Part shown: positions 43,649-53,700 of the stretch, piece by piece
Position numbering within the stretch: the first letter of the stretch is position 1
How the letters are laid out: every line of letters begins with the position of its first letter
Origin: an uncultured Clostridia bacterium
Lineage (GTDB): Bacteria > Bacillota > Clostridia > UBA1381
Direction of reading: 5' to 3'
Length of the DNA: 64,000 nt
Assembly (NCBI GenBank): GCA_934462715.1
Contig: CAKSIJ010000011.1
Location: 1 to 64,000 of the forward strand
Translations under genes and position numbers: made by a program
The notes under the pieces: generated by a model
Databases searched by the model: none
Seen by the model: the letters and a program-made list of their open reading frames with translations, nothing else
Told to the model about the DNA's origin: nothing

Positions 43649-44521
43649 TTATCTGTCATTTGGTTTTTCAAGCGTTATGTTTCCGATTTTACACGCTCTG
43701 AACTCATCAAGGACGGTATTTGCCGCCCTTTCGGTATCTATTTCTCCGCCCGAAATAACAAACCCTCTCTTTTTTCCGATATATTCGAGAATTTCATAGC
43801 CCTTCATATCCGAAATATCCTCTGTAAGCTTGTATCTTGCACAAAGCAAATCCTTGTAGTTATCCCTTAAATATTCAAGCAGTGAATAGGATAAAAGCTC
43901 TGTGTTTATTATTTCGTCCTTTATTGCCCCTGTGTAGGCAAGCCTTTTTGCAAGCTCCTGATCCTCAAACTTCGGCGGAAGAAGTCCCGGAGTATCCAAA
44001 AGCTCCAGTCCGTCAAGGATTCTTACCCACTGTTGTGTTCTCGTAACTCCCGGTCTGTTCCCCACCTCAGCTTTGTTCTTTTTCACAAGCCTGTTGATAA
44101 GAGTTGATTTTCCGACATTCGGAATACCTACCATCATAATTTTTACCGGTCTTGAAATCCCCTTTGCCTTTTCCTTTTCAAGCCTGTCATGCATAATAGC
44201 TTTTGCGGCAGGCGCAATTTTTTGTATTCCGTATCCTGTTGAACAGCTTACCGGAATTACCTTGATTCCCCTGCTTTCGTATTCCTTTATCCATAAATCG
44301 GTAACAGCCTTGTCGGCAAGGTCGTATTTGTTGAGAAGTATAATTCTTGGCTTTCCTCTTAAAATGTCATTAAAATTCGGATTTCTTCCCGAGCGCGGTA
44401 TTCTTGCGTCAAGTATCTCAACAACCACGTCTATATATTTTATTGATTCCCTGATAAGCCTGCGTGTTTTTGACATATGCCCCGGGAACCATTGAATATT
44501 CAAATCTGTCGAGTCATTCAT
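43649..44521 (-). CDS. rbgA: Ribosome biogenesis GTPase RbgA (YlqF)
   Basis: 290 residues. Circularly permuted GTPase order is visible: G4 LLNKYDLAD comes before G1 GIPNVGKSTLINRL and G3 DTPGLLPP. The start motif IQWFPGHMSKTRR is diagnostic of YlqF/RbgA, a 50S assembly factor. ATG at 44521 is chosen with AAAGGAAG upstream; the longer frame begins at an unsupported TTG. It is downstream of lepB, the usual Firmicutes arrangement rplS-lepB-rbgA. Confidence 0.93.
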   Translation of the reverse strand: MNDSTDLNIQWFPGHMSKTRRLIRESIKYIDVVVEILDARIPRSGRNPNFNDILRGKPRIILLNKYDLADKAVTDLWIKEYESRGIKVIPVSCSTGYGIQKIAPAAKAIMHDRLEKEKAKGISRPVKIMMVGIPNVGKSTLINRLVKKNKAEVGNRPGVTRTQQWVRILDGLELLDTPGLLPPKFEDQELAKRLAYTGAIKDEIINTELLSYSLLEYLRDNYKDLLCARYKLTEDISDMKGYEILEYIGKKRGFVISGGEIDTERAANTVLDEFRACKIGNITLEKPNDR

Positions 44522-44586
44522 CGGTTTCACTTCCTTTTTATATTGCAACTGTTGTAATTAATGTATTTTATGTTTATTTTTAATAA

Positions 44587-44617
44587 AGAAACCGCTGCCA
44601 TATTCGGTGCGGTTTCT
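44587..44617 (-). terminator. Terminator or stem-loop after lepB
   Basis: AGAAACCGC and GCGGTTTCT are perfect 9-base arms just after the lepB stop, followed on the minus strand by TTTATTAAAAATAAA, a modest T stretch. Confidence 0.5.
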
Positions 44618-44624
44618 GACAATG

Positions 44625-45368
44625 TTATCTTGTTAAGCCTATCGAGTTAAGCGGCCATATTCTAACCTGTGCCTTACCCAAAAGTGCCTTGATCGGAACC
44701 TGACCCAACTCCTGTGAACGGCTGTCCTTGCTGTGAGGTCTGTTATCACCCATAACAAAAACGCAATCATCGGCTACGGTAACGGGATACTGAACATTTG
44801 GATCGGTTATCGTTGTTTCCGCATTGAGGTACGGCTCGTCAATTTCTTCTCCGTCAACATAAACCTTACCGTCCGCAATATCAACTGTCTGCCCCGGAAG
44901 TCCTATAATACGCTTTACATAGTAACGCTTTTTATATTCTGTCGGAAGCGAGAAATATTTGATAAGCTTTGTAAACGCATTGATGTTTTCTCCGCTTTGT
45001 TCAAGCACTGCATAATACGCTTCTCTGTCTTTATATGTGGAATCAAGTATTACAATATCGCGTGCGTGCGGCTTGTAACCCAATTTTGTTACTATAAGTC
45101 TGTCATTGTTCAAAAGCGTTGTTTCCATTGACGGACCGTCAACACGCACAACGTCAAATATAAAGCCTTTAATCAAAAATGCAATTGCCAGCGCTATAAC
45201 TATCGTATAGAACCATTCAAAAACCTCTTTTCCGAGATTGAAAGCTTCCTTTGCCTGAGCGTCCGACACTTGTGCTGTATCTGCTGCCGCCTCAGCTTTC
45301 GTTTCACCCATAAGCTCCGATTTATTTTCCATGCTTTCGTTTTGTTCGTTTTCAGGCATATCGTTCAT
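44625..45368 (-). CDS. lepB: Signal peptidase I
   Basis: 247 residues. A ~45-residue acidic cytoplasmic N-terminus (MNDMPENEQNESMENKSELM) precedes one membrane helix at about 50-70. The catalytic Ser80 is in VDGPSMETTL and the general base Lys152 in YYVKRIIGLPG. VFVMGDNRPHSKDSR is box E. It removes signal peptides, which matters here because of the many exported proteins nearby. ATG at 45368 has AAAGGAG upstream. It lies between rplS and rbgA on the same strand. Confidence 0.93.
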   Translation of the reverse strand: MNDMPENEQNESMENKSELMGETKAEAAADTAQVSDAQAKEAFNLGKEVFEWFYTIVIALAIAFLIKGFIFDVVRVDGPSMETTLLNNDRLIVTKLGYKPHARDIVILDSTYKDREAYYAVLEQSGENINAFTKLIKYFSLPTEYKKRYYVKRIIGLPGQTVDIADGKVYVDGEEIDEPYLNAETTITDPNVQYPVTVADDCVFVMGDNRPHSKDSRSQELGQVPIKALLGKAQVRIWPLNSIGLTR

Positions 45369-45491
45369 CTTTCTGACTCCTTTATTAGCATTATTATGTA
45401 GGTAACTGCAAGACATCGTATTGACAATTACACATCATACTGTTTTATTCTAACATACAATTATTAACGGAATATTATCTTAAAATAAACA

Positions 45492-45544
45492 TTTACGCAA
45501 TATGCAAAAAGGGACATTGCCTGTCCCTTTTTAACTTGCGTAAA
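45492..45544 (-). terminator. Strong terminator after rplS
   Basis: AAAAAGGGACA/TGTCCCTTTTT (11 pairs, 5-base loop) is extended by outer arms TTTACGCAA/TTGCGTAAA. It works on either strand and separates rplS from lepB. Confidence 0.85.
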
Positions 45545-45553
45545 TTGCAAAGG

Positions 45554-45904
45554 TTAGATTCTTTCCTTAACCTTAGCAGCCTTGCCGACTCTGTCACGCA
45601 GATAGAAAAGTCTTGCTCTTCTAACCTTACCGAGTCTTGATACCTCAATCTTTTCGATATTGGGTGAATTGACCGGCCAAGTCTTTTCTACGCCTACACC
45701 GTAGGACAAACGTCTTGCGGTAAAGGTCTTGCCGATTCCGACGCCCTGAACCTTGATAATTGTTCCCTCAAACATCTGTGTTCTTGTACGGCTTCCTTCT
45801 ACGATTTTCTGGTATACCTTAACGTTGTTACCAACCTTAAGCTCCGGCAAATCAGTTCTTATCTGGTCTTTTGTTATAGAGTTAATGATTTCGTTTGTGT
45901 TCAT
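45554..45904 (-). CDS. rplS: 50S ribosomal protein L19
   Basis: 116-117 residues, full length. Motifs [60 protein letters not shown] and [22 protein letters not shown] are L19. Two adjacent ATGs are possible (45907, 45904); AGGAGG is 8 bases from the second, which I prefer. A promoter and a structured leader precede it. Confidence 0.97.
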   Translation of the reverse strand: MNTNEIINSITKDQIRTDLPELKVGNNVKVYQKIVEGSRTRTQMFEGTIIKVQGVGIGKTFTARRLSYGVGVEKTWPVNSPNIEKIEVSRLGKVRRARLFYLRDRVGKAAKVKERI

Positions 45905-45966
45905 CATTAAGCCCTCCTCTCATTTCTTAGACGTTCGTGCCGACCAAGGCAGAGGACCGCCCGTAA
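45905..45966 (-). promoter_or_regulatory. Candidate L19 leader
   Basis: In the minus-strand leader CCTCT near 45951 can pair with AGAGG of the Shine-Dalgarno region near 45917. This would hide the ribosome-binding site, as expected for autoregulated L19 leaders. The pairing was made by eye only. Confidence 0.4.
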
Positions 45967-45978
45967 TTTAACTCATAC

Positions 45979-46007
45979 ATAATATCACATTTTTGATATA
46001 AAATCAA
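45979..46007 (-). promoter_or_regulatory. Promoter for rplS
   Basis: On the minus strand TTGATT (46007-46002) and TATTAT (45984-45979) with a 17-base spacer, about 70 bases before the start codon. Confidence 0.7.
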
Positions 46008-46067
46008 GTGTTTTTTTATCTGTTTTTGCTTTTTTTATTCAAATGTGTCAAAATAGCCAAAAAATGA

Positions 46068-46096
46068 TTGACATATTCGCGGTCAAATGCTAATAT
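46068..46096 (+). promoter_or_regulatory. Promoter for asd
   Basis: TTGACA (46068-46073) and TAATAT (46091-46096) with a 17-base spacer. The leader then contains ATTGTGCA (46123-46130) and TGCACAAT (46145-46152), which form an 8-pair hairpin about 30 bases before the start. Confidence 0.55.
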
Positions 46097-46183
46097 ATAA
46101 TAAGTAAGATTAAAATATACGGATTGTGCATAAAATTGTTATCGTGCACAATTTCTGTTACGCATGAGAGAGGACTGTTATCA

Positions 46184-47266
46184 ATGAAAAACAATTACAA
46201 AGTCGGTATTATCGGAGCAACGGGCATGGTGGGTCAGCGTTTTATCACTTTGCTTTATAATCACCCGTGGTATACAATTGAGGTGCTTGCCGCATCGCCG
46301 AGAAGCGCAGGCAAAAAGTACTGCGAAGCTGTCGGAGATAAATGGGCAATGAAGCAGGCAATACCCGAAAGCGTTGCCGATATGACGGTTATGGATGCAG
46401 AGGCTGATATAAAGGAAATTGCGTCAAGGGTTGACTTTGTTTTCTGCGCCGTAAATATGAAAAAGGACGAAATCAAAGCTTTGGAGGAAAAGTATGCAAA
46501 GGCAGAATGTCCCGTCATTTCAAACAATTCCGCAAACAGACACACCCCGGACGTTCCGATGATTATACCCGAAATAAACCCTGAACATGCCGAGATTATC
46601 AATGCACAGAGAAAAAGACTCGGAACAAAGAGAGGTTTTATTGCGGTTAAATCAAACTGCTCGCTTCAAAGCTACGTTCCGGCACTTCACCCGCTGATGC
46701 AATTCGGCGTTACAAAGTGCCTTGCAACAACCTATCAGGCAATATCGGGAGCAGGAAAAACCTTTGAAACCTTCCCCGAAATCGTTGACAATGTTATCCC
46801 CTACATAGGCGGAGAAGAAGAAAAGAGCGAAATCGAGCCGCTTAAAATCTGGGGAAAAATTGCGGACGGAAATATTGTTGACGCCGACAAGCCTTCAATC
46901 ACAACACAGTGTTTAAGAGTTCCCGTATCGGACGGACATATGGCGGCAGTTTTTGTAAGCTTTGAAAACAAACCGTCAATCGAGGAAATCAAAAAGGCAT
47001 GGAAAGAATTTTCGGGCGAGCCGCAAAAGCTTAATCTGCCCCATGCACCGAAGCAGTTCTTAAACTACTTTGAAGAAAACGACAGGCCGCAGACAAAGCT
47101 TGACAGAGAGCTTGAGGGCGGAATGGCTGTATCTATCGGCAGACTCAGAGAGGACAGTCAATACGATTACAAATTTGTATGCCTTTCGCACAACACATTA
47201 AGAGGAGCTGCCGGCGGTGCGCTTCTTATGGCAGAACTTTTAACCGCCAAAGGTTATATGGACTGA
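46184..47266 (+). CDS. asd: Aspartate-semialdehyde dehydrogenase
   Basis: 360 residues. NADP-binding VGIIGATGMVGQRF is at the N-terminus, the catalytic Cys159 lies in KSNCSLQ, and VSDGHMAAVF holds the catalytic His. The SNCSLQ form and length match the archaeal/fungal-type branch of the family rather than the E. coli one. It reduces aspartyl phosphate on the way to lysine, threonine and methionine. ATG at 46184 has GAGAGAGGA upstream. It is followed 112 bases later by dapA, the next lysine step. Confidence 0.93.
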   Translation: MKNNYKVGIIGATGMVGQRFITLLYNHPWYTIEVLAASPRSAGKKYCEAVGDKWAMKQAIPESVADMTVMDAEADIKEIASRVDFVFCAVNMKKDEIKALEEKYAKAECPVISNNSANRHTPDVPMIIPEINPEHAEIINAQRKRLGTKRGFIAVKSNCSLQSYVPALHPLMQFGVTKCLATTYQAISGAGKTFETFPEIVDNVIPYIGGEEEKSEIEPLKIWGKIADGNIVDADKPSITTQCLRVPVSDGHMAAVFVSFENKPSIEEIKKAWKEFSGEPQKLNLPHAPKQFLNYFEENDRPQTKLDRELEGGMAVSIGRLREDSQYDYKFVCLSHNTLRGAAGGALLMAELLTAKGYMD

Positions 47267-47378
47267 TTCAATAAGCAGATAAGGTACATCGCATAAATAA
47301 TTTTATAATACAAAAGACGGCAAAGCATAAAAATGCAATTATCAATTATCCAATCAAAATTAAAAAGGAGAGATTTTT

Positions 47379-48275
47379 GTGAAAAAGCTGCCGTTTACGG
47401 GTTCGGGTGTAGCTATGGTAACACCGTTCACACAAGATAATACCATTGATTACGAAAGCGTTGCCTCACTTATAGAAATGCACATAAAGTACAAAACAGA
47501 CTGTATAATTGCGTGCGGTACAACCGGTGAAGCGTCGGTTCTGACCGATGATGAGCAGGAAAATCTGATTCGCTTCTGCGTACAGTGCGCAAACGGGCGT
47601 ATACCGATAATTGCCGGAGCAGGCAGCAACAATACAAAGGCTCTTGTAACAAAAGCACAAAGAGCCGAAGCTGCCGGTGCTGACGGGATATTATCGGTTA
47701 CTCCGTTTTATAACAAAGCAAATTATACGGGATTGATCGGGCATTACAAGGCTCTTGCAAAAGCGGTAAAGCTGCCGATTATTCTCTACAACGTACCGTC
47801 CAGAACCGGAATGAATATGCCTGTTCCGGCATATCTGGAGCTTTCGGAGGAGGAAAATATAGTCGGCATAAAAGAAGCAAACGGAAATATCGCATATGTA
47901 AGCGAAATACGCTCACGAGTACCGTCGCTCGCCATTTACGCCGGCAACGATGATATGACCGTCCCGGTTATGTCGCTCGGCGGAGTCGGGGTTATATCGG
48001 TACTTGGCAACATCTTACCCGATAAGGTGAGCAAAATGTGTTCTCTTGCATTGTCGGGCAAAATTATTGAAGCCGGGGAAATGCAAAACGAGCTTCTGCC
48101 TTTAATCAAGGAACTGTTTTTCGAGGTGAATCCCATTCCGGTAAAAAATGCAATGCGAAGGCTCGGGTATAAAGTCGGAAGTACGCGGCTTCCTCTCGGC
48201 AAGCCCGATGAAGAAAAGCTTGATTCCCTAATGAAGCTGTTAATAAACCGCTACGGTGCGGAAAAGCTTATTTAA
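47379..48275 (+). CDS. dapA: 4-hydroxy-tetrahydrodipicolinate synthase
   Basis: 298 residues, full-length DapA. CGTTGEA holds the Thr pair, Tyr137 is in ILYNVPSRTGMN, and the Schiff-base Lys165 in VGIKEANGN. It condenses aspartate semialdehyde with pyruvate, the first lysine/diaminopimelate step. The start is GTG with AAAGGAG 9 bases upstream. It is likely cotranscribed with asd; dapB is not in the window. Confidence 0.95.
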   Translation: MKKLPFTGSGVAMVTPFTQDNTIDYESVASLIEMHIKYKTDCIIACGTTGEASVLTDDEQENLIRFCVQCANGRIPIIAGAGSNNTKALVTKAQRAEAAGADGILSVTPFYNKANYTGLIGHYKALAKAVKLPIILYNVPSRTGMNMPVPAYLELSEEENIVGIKEANGNIAYVSEIRSRVPSLAIYAGNDDMTVPVMSLGGVGVISVLGNILPDKVSKMCSLALSGKIIEAGEMQNELLPLIKELFFEVNPIPVKNAMRRLGYKVGSTRLPLGKPDEEKLDSLMKLLINRYGAEKLI

Positions 48276-48346
48276 ACCTCATACTGATATTTGAAAAGCA
48301 TTTTTTCGGATTATCTGTTATGTGAGGATATTTACGAGGAAAGATA

Positions 48347-48844
48347 ATGAATAATAAAAAATACTCCTGTTTTTTTTCGGGACACAGGCATCTTCCAAAA
48401 AATGAAATAGGAATAATCGAATCTTTTCTTGATGAAAAGATTATGGAAAAATACAATTCCGGAATAACCGATTTCATAACAGGCGGTGCGCTCGGGTTTG
48501 ATATGCTGGTGGAAGAATCAATTATAAGACTTAAGGACTATTACGGACTTGAAGGGAAAATGAAGCTTATCATTTATCTTCCGTGCCGCGAATATGACAA
48601 ATACTGGGACGTCAGAGAACGAGAGCGTTTCTGCAACATAAAGGTCTACACCGACAAAATGCTCCTTGTAACCAATAACTCATACCGCAGCGGTTGCATG
48701 AGAGTCAGAAATCAAAAAATGGTCGATGACGCTTCATGCGGAATTGTTTACAAAAAATCAAGAATAAGCGGCACCGGTCAGACCGTTGCCATGGCTGAAA
48801 AGCAAGGTCTTGATATTATAAACCTTGTCGATCTGATAAATTGA
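48347..48844 (+). CDS. YpsA/SLOG-family protein (DUF1273-like)
   Basis: 165 residues. CFFSGHRHLPKNEIG and TGGALGFDMLVEES match the SLOG (SMF/DprA-LOG-like nucleotide-binding) fold of YpsA proteins, and GCMRVRNQKMVDDASCGIVY is the second conserved stretch. Its biochemical role is not established. It overlaps no neighbour but is 71 bases after dapA and 26 bases before the DUF4250 gene. Confidence 0.85.
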   Translation: MNNKKYSCFFSGHRHLPKNEIGIIESFLDEKIMEKYNSGITDFITGGALGFDMLVEESIIRLKDYYGLEGKMKLIIYLPCREYDKYWDVRERERFCNIKVYTDKMLLVTNNSYRSGCMRVRNQKMVDDASCGIVYKKSRISGTGQTVAMAEKQGLDIINLVDLIN

Positions 48845-48870
48845 GTTTATATACCAAAGAGGTGAAATTT

Positions 48871-49047
48871 ATGCTCCCAAAGGATCCTTACATTTTGTTA
48901 AGTACCGTAAACACGCTTTTGAGAGATTACTATAAAAATCTTGATGAGCTATGCGAGGATAAGCAGGAAAGCAAAGAAGAAATCATTAATAAGCTTTCCT
49001 CTGTCGGCTATACATACGATGAAAAGAATAATTGTTTTTCATTATAA
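48871..49047 (+). CDS. DUF4250-type small protein
   Basis: 58 residues. MLPKDPYILLSTVNTLLRDYYKNLDELCEDK and the ending YTYDEKNNCFSL match the DUF4250 family, small proteins of unknown role in Firmicutes. ATG at 48871 has GAGGTG upstream; the longer frame from 48841 overlaps the previous gene. A strong terminator follows. Confidence 0.85.
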   Translation: MLPKDPYILLSTVNTLLRDYYKNLDELCEDKQESKEEIINKLSSVGYTYDEKNNCFSL

Positions 49048-49053
49048 ACGCAA

Positions 49054-49098
49054 GGTGCAGACATATTCCGATCAGAATATATCTGCACCGATTTTATT
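49054..49098 (+). terminator. Terminator after DUF4250 gene
   Basis: GGTGCAGA and TCTGCACC plus inner ATATTC/GAATAT make a 15-pair stem with one mismatch, followed by ATTTTATTTAT. It can serve the convergent guaB transcript as well. Confidence 0.8.
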
Positions 49099-49118
49099 TA
49101 TATTGCCTTTTATAAATG

Positions 49119-50621
49119 TCAGATTTTTGCATTTGCTGTTTTAAGCGTAACATCGTGATAACCGCCCTCGATTATGCTGGTTGACGAAACAAGCGTAATC
49201 TTTGCATTTTTCTGCAAATCGGGTATATTGGTAACACCGCAGTTACACATTGTCGATTTAACCTTATACAAGCTCTTTTCCACATTATCATGCAGACTGC
49301 CGGCATATGTTACATACGAATCAACGCCCTCTTCAAAGGACAGCTTTGATTTTCCGCCAAGGTCATATCTCTGCCAGTTTCTTGCCCTGTTTGAACCCTC
49401 TCCCCAATACTCTTTAACATAAGTACCGTTAATATTCAGCTTAGTTGTCGGGCTTTCATCAAATCTTGCAAAGTATCTTCCGAGCATGATAAAGTCTGCG
49501 CCCATTGCCAATGCAAGCGTCATATGATAATCGTGAACTATACCGCCGTCCGAGCAAATCGGAATATAGATACCGGTCTTTTCATAATATTCATCACGCG
49601 CTGCGGCAACCTCTATAACCGCCGTTGCCTGACCTCTGCCTATACCCTTTTGCTCTCTCGTGATACATATTGAGCCGCCGCCGATACCTATTTTTATAAA
49701 ATCAGCGCCTGCCTCGGCAAGGAAAAAGAATCCGTCACGGTCTACAACATTTCCTGCACCGACCTTAACGCTGTCGCCGTATTTTTCTCTTATAAACTCA
49801 ATTGTCTGTTTCTGCCAGATAGAATATCCCTCGGAGGAATCGATACACAGAACGTCTGCACCGGCTTCAACCAATGCCGGAACTCTTTTTTCATAATCGA
49901 GCGTATTAATACCTGCGCCGACCATGTATCTTTTTTCGGTATCGAGTATTTCATTCGGATGCTCTTTGTGCGAAGAATAGTCCTTTCTGAATACCAGATA
50001 TAAGAGCTGCTGCTTGCTGTTGATAATCGGCAGAGAATTAAGCTTGTGCTCCCAGATTATATCGTTGGCTTCCTTTAAGGTCGTGTTTTCGGGTGCTGTA
50101 ATCAGCATATCAAACGGAGTCATAAACTCTGTAACGCATAAATCTGGGCTCATACGGCTTACTCTGTAATCTCTGCTTGTGATGATTCCCAGAAGCTTAC
50201 CATTTGCCGTTCCGTCATCTGTTACCGCAATTGTTGAGTGTCCGGTTTCCTCCACCAGATTAAGAACGTCCTGCAAGGTGCTTTCGGGCGCAAGCTGCGA
50301 ATCACTTACAACAAAGCCCGCTTTGTAGCTCTTAACCCTTGCAACCATTGCCGCCTCGTCCTCGATCGACTGCGAGCCGTAGATGAAAGACATACCGCCC
50401 TCCTTTGCAAGTGCGATTGCAAGCGTATCGTTCGATACGGACTGCATGATTGCCGAAACGAGCGGAATATTTAAGGATATTTCCGGCTTCTCTCCCTTTT
50501 TAAACTTAACAAGCGGAGTTTTTAAAGATACGTTTGCAGGTATACATTCTCTTGAAGTATAGCCCGGTATCAGAAGATACTCGTTAAAGGTGTGTGATGG
50601 TTCTGTGTAGTATTTTGCCAT
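49119..50621 (-). CDS. guaB: IMP dehydrogenase
   Basis: 500 residues. TIM barrel with two CBS domains inserted (about residues 100-225). The catalytic Cys loop is [28 protein letters not shown] and [24 protein letters not shown] are the NAD and IMP contacts. It oxidises IMP to XMP, the first step to GMP. It lies 95 bases downstream of purL with a hairpin between, so it is either at the end of the pur operon or transcribed separately. Confidence 0.95.
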   Translation of the reverse strand: MAKYYTEPSHTFNEYLLIPGYTSRECIPANVSLKTPLVKFKKGEKPEISLNIPLVSAIMQSVSNDTLAIALAKEGGMSFIYGSQSIEDEAAMVARVKSYKAGFVVSDSQLAPESTLQDVLNLVEETGHSTIAVTDDGTANGKLLGIITSRDYRVSRMSPDLCVTEFMTPFDMLITAPENTTLKEANDIIWEHKLNSLPIINSKQQLLYLVFRKDYSSHKEHPNEILDTEKRYMVGAGINTLDYEKRVPALVEAGADVLCIDSSEGYSIWQKQTIEFIREKYGDSVKVGAGNVVDRDGFFFLAEAGADFIKIGIGGGSICITREQKGIGRGQATAVIEVAAARDEYYEKTGIYIPICSDGGIVHDYHMTLALAMGADFIMLGRYFARFDESPTTKLNINGTYVKEYWGEGSNRARNWQRYDLGGKSKLSFEEGVDSYVTYAGSLHDNVEKSLYKVKSTMCNCGVTNIPDLQKNAKITLVSSTSIIEGGYHDVTLKTANAKI

Positions 50622-50681
50622 ATTGTTTTATCCTCCTGTTTTGTAAATTTCCCGGGAAATTTATTACCCGTTTTTATTATT

Positions 50682-50714
50682 AATCAGGTAACTGCAAAAT
50701 ACAGTTACCTGATT
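50682..50714. repeat. Perfect hairpin between purL and guaB
   Basis: AATCAGGTAACTG and CAGTTACCTGATT are perfect 13-base arms with a 7-base loop. No T run follows on the minus strand, so it may act as a partial terminator, pause or RNA-stability element. Confidence 0.65.
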
Positions 50715-50716
50715 GA

Positions 50717-53700
50717 TTACTTAAAATATTTAACTGCCGAGGCAAACATATTTATATCATAGCTGCCCGGTACATTTTTGTACAGCATATCCCCTATTCT
50801 CTCGGAATGTCCCATTTTACCCAAAATTCTTCCGTCAGGCGATGTAATTCCCTCGACTGCCATATCGGAGCCGTTCGGGTTAAAATGAATATCATAAGTC
50901 GGGTTTGAGTCAAAGTCAACATACTGCGTTGCAATCTGACCATTGGCGATAAGCTTTTTCATCAGCTCATCATTGCAGATAAATCTGCCCTCACCGTGTG
51001 ATATTGCTACAGTATATACCTCTCCGACCTCCGTTTGAGCAAGCCACGGAGATTTGTTTGATGAAATTCTTGTTCTTACAAGTCTTGACTGGTGTCTGCC
51101 TATTATATTGTATGTAAGAGTCGGACCGTCAGCCTCCGCTTCGACAATTTCGCCGTACGGTACAAGACCGAGCTTAATCAATGCCTGAAAACCATTACAT
51201 ATTCCCGCCATAAGACCGTCACGGTTTTTGAGCAGATTGTTTACGCTGTCGGCAATCTTCGGATTTCTGAAAAATGCCGTGATAAATTTACCCGAACCAT
51301 CAGGCTCATCTCCACCCGAAAATCCTCCCGGGATAAATATTATCTGCGAATTATTTATCTTTTCGGCAAAGCTGTTTACCGACTCCGTAACTCCGGCGGA
51401 GGTAAGATTGTTTATAACAAATATTTCAGGCTCACCGCCGGCTTTTATTATCTGCTTAGCCGTATCGTATTCGCAGTTTGTACCCGGGAATACCGGAATA
51501 AGAATCTTTGGCTTTGCGGTTTTGATTGACGGCGAGATTCTCTTTTCGGTTTTATAAGATACCGTTTCAAGCGGTTTACCGCTTTGCGCTATATTACAGC
51601 TGAATATCGGCTCAAGCTTGTTTTCGTAAAGCTTTTCCATTTCCGTCATATCAACAAACGAGTTATTGTATTCAATGTAATAATTTCCGATTGTTTCTCC
51701 GATTTCTTCGCCAAGCTTGCAGTTTTTGTCCGTTTCTATCACAAACGCACCGTATGAATAACCGAAAAGCTCATTTTCGGTTATGTTCTTTATTTTGCAG
51801 CCGATACGGTTACCCATGCACATTTTCATTATTCCCTCGGCAATACCGCCGTAGGTCGGAGTGTAAGCCGAGATTATCGTACCGTTTTGGATAAGCTCAT
51901 GAATCGCTTCTGCCGTTTTAAGCAGGAATTTTGCGTCCGGAAGTCCCTTTTCATTCAGCTTCGGTCTGATAAGCCTTACCGATGAACCGCTCTTTTTAAA
52001 TTCGGGAGAAACTATATCCCTTGTATTTCCCAAAGCGACCGCAAATGACACAAGCGTAGGCGGAACATCAATATTTTCAAAGCTTCCGCTCATGGAATCC
52101 TTTCCTCCGATCGCTCCGAATCCCAGCTCCATTTGTGCGTCAAACGCACCCAAAAGTGCCGCAAGCGGTTTTCCCCAGCGTCTTGCGTTGGTCATCGGCT
52201 TTTCAAAGTATTCCTGGAATGTCAGATAACATTCGTCAAGAGGAGCGCCGGTTGCAACAAGCTTTGCAACCGATTCTATAACCGCCAGATATGCGCCGTG
52301 ATACGGACTCTTTGAGGTTATAAACGGATTATATCCCCACGACATTACCGAACAGGTCGTTGTTTCCTTTTCAAGAGTAGGTATCTTTGCCGCCATGGCC
52401 TGTGTCGGAGTCATCTGATACTTTCCTCCGAACGGCATCAATACGGTATTTGCTCCGATTGTGGAATCGAAGCGTTCGGACAGTCCTCTCTTTGAGCATA
52501 CGTTAAGATCCTGTGCCAATTCCCTGTATCTTTCCGCAAAGCCTCCCGTTGTATTTTTTTCATAACTTTCCGGTTTTGAAACGGTTATTTTTATATGCTT
52601 CTCCGCACCGTTTGAATTAAGAAATTCTCTCGACAGGTCAACTATATTTTTCCCGTTCCAGTTCATTTTGAGTCTTGACTCGGCTCTTACCTCCGCAACC
52701 TCTGTTGCTTCAAGATTTTCACTTTCCGCAAGCTCTATAAATTTGGGAACATCTTTTCTTTCAACCACTACCGCCATTCTTTCCTGCGATTCGCTGATTG
52801 CAAGCTCTGTGCCGTCAAGACCCTCATACTTTTTCGGAACCTTGTTAAGGTCGATATAAAGTCCGTCCGCAAGCTCGCCTATAGCAACGCTTACGCCGCC
52901 CGCTCCGAAATCGTTACATCTCTTAATGAGTCTTGAAGCCTCGGGATTTCTGAACAGTCTTTGCAGCTTTCTTTCCTCGGGTGCATTCCCCTTTTGCACC
53001 TCCGCGCCGCATTTTTCAAGAGAATCAAGCTTGTGCGATTTTGACGAGCCTGTCGCACCGCCGCAGCCGTCTCTTCCGGTTCTTCCGCCGAGCAGTATTA
53101 CAGCGTCGCCCGGCTCCGGCACCTCACGTCTTACATTTTCAGCCGGAACAGCCGCAACAACCGCTCCTATTTCCATTCTCTTTGCGGCATAGCCGTCATG
53201 GTATATCTCATCAACCTGACCTGTCGCCAAGCCAATCTGATTTCCGTATGAGCTGTAGCCTGCCGCAGCCGTTGTTACTATCTTTCTCTGTGGAAGCTTG
53301 CCTTTAATCGTATCAGCAACGCTCATCAAAGGATTTGCCGCTCCGGTCACTCTCATCGCTTGATATACATACGCTCTGCCCGACAGCGGATCTCTTATTG
53401 CTCCGCCGATACAGGTTGCCGCACCTCCGAACGGTTCGATTTCAGTCGGGTGATTATGCGTTTCATTTTTAAACAGCAATAACCACTGCTCCTTTTTACC
53501 GCCGACGTCAACCTCGGTTTTAACGGTGCAGGCATTGATTTCCTCCGATTCGTCAAGCTTGTCAAGCTGTCCGCTCTTTCTTAACGCTTTTACCGCTATC
53601 GTTGCTATATCCATAAGATTCTGCGGTTTTGTTCTGTTAAGACTTTTTCTTGTTTCGAGGTATCTGTTGTATGCGTCCTCATGCAGCTTGTCCTCAAATA

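Noticed and set aside
46068..46101. TTGACA with the perfect TATAAT at 46096-46101 as asd promoter
   Set aside because: The spacer would be 22 bases; TAATAT at 46091-46096 with a 17-base spacer is the better -10.
46097..46183. Lysine riboswitch upstream of asd
   Set aside because: The leader is under 90 bases and lacks the five-helix lysine aptamer; only a simple 8-pair hairpin is present.
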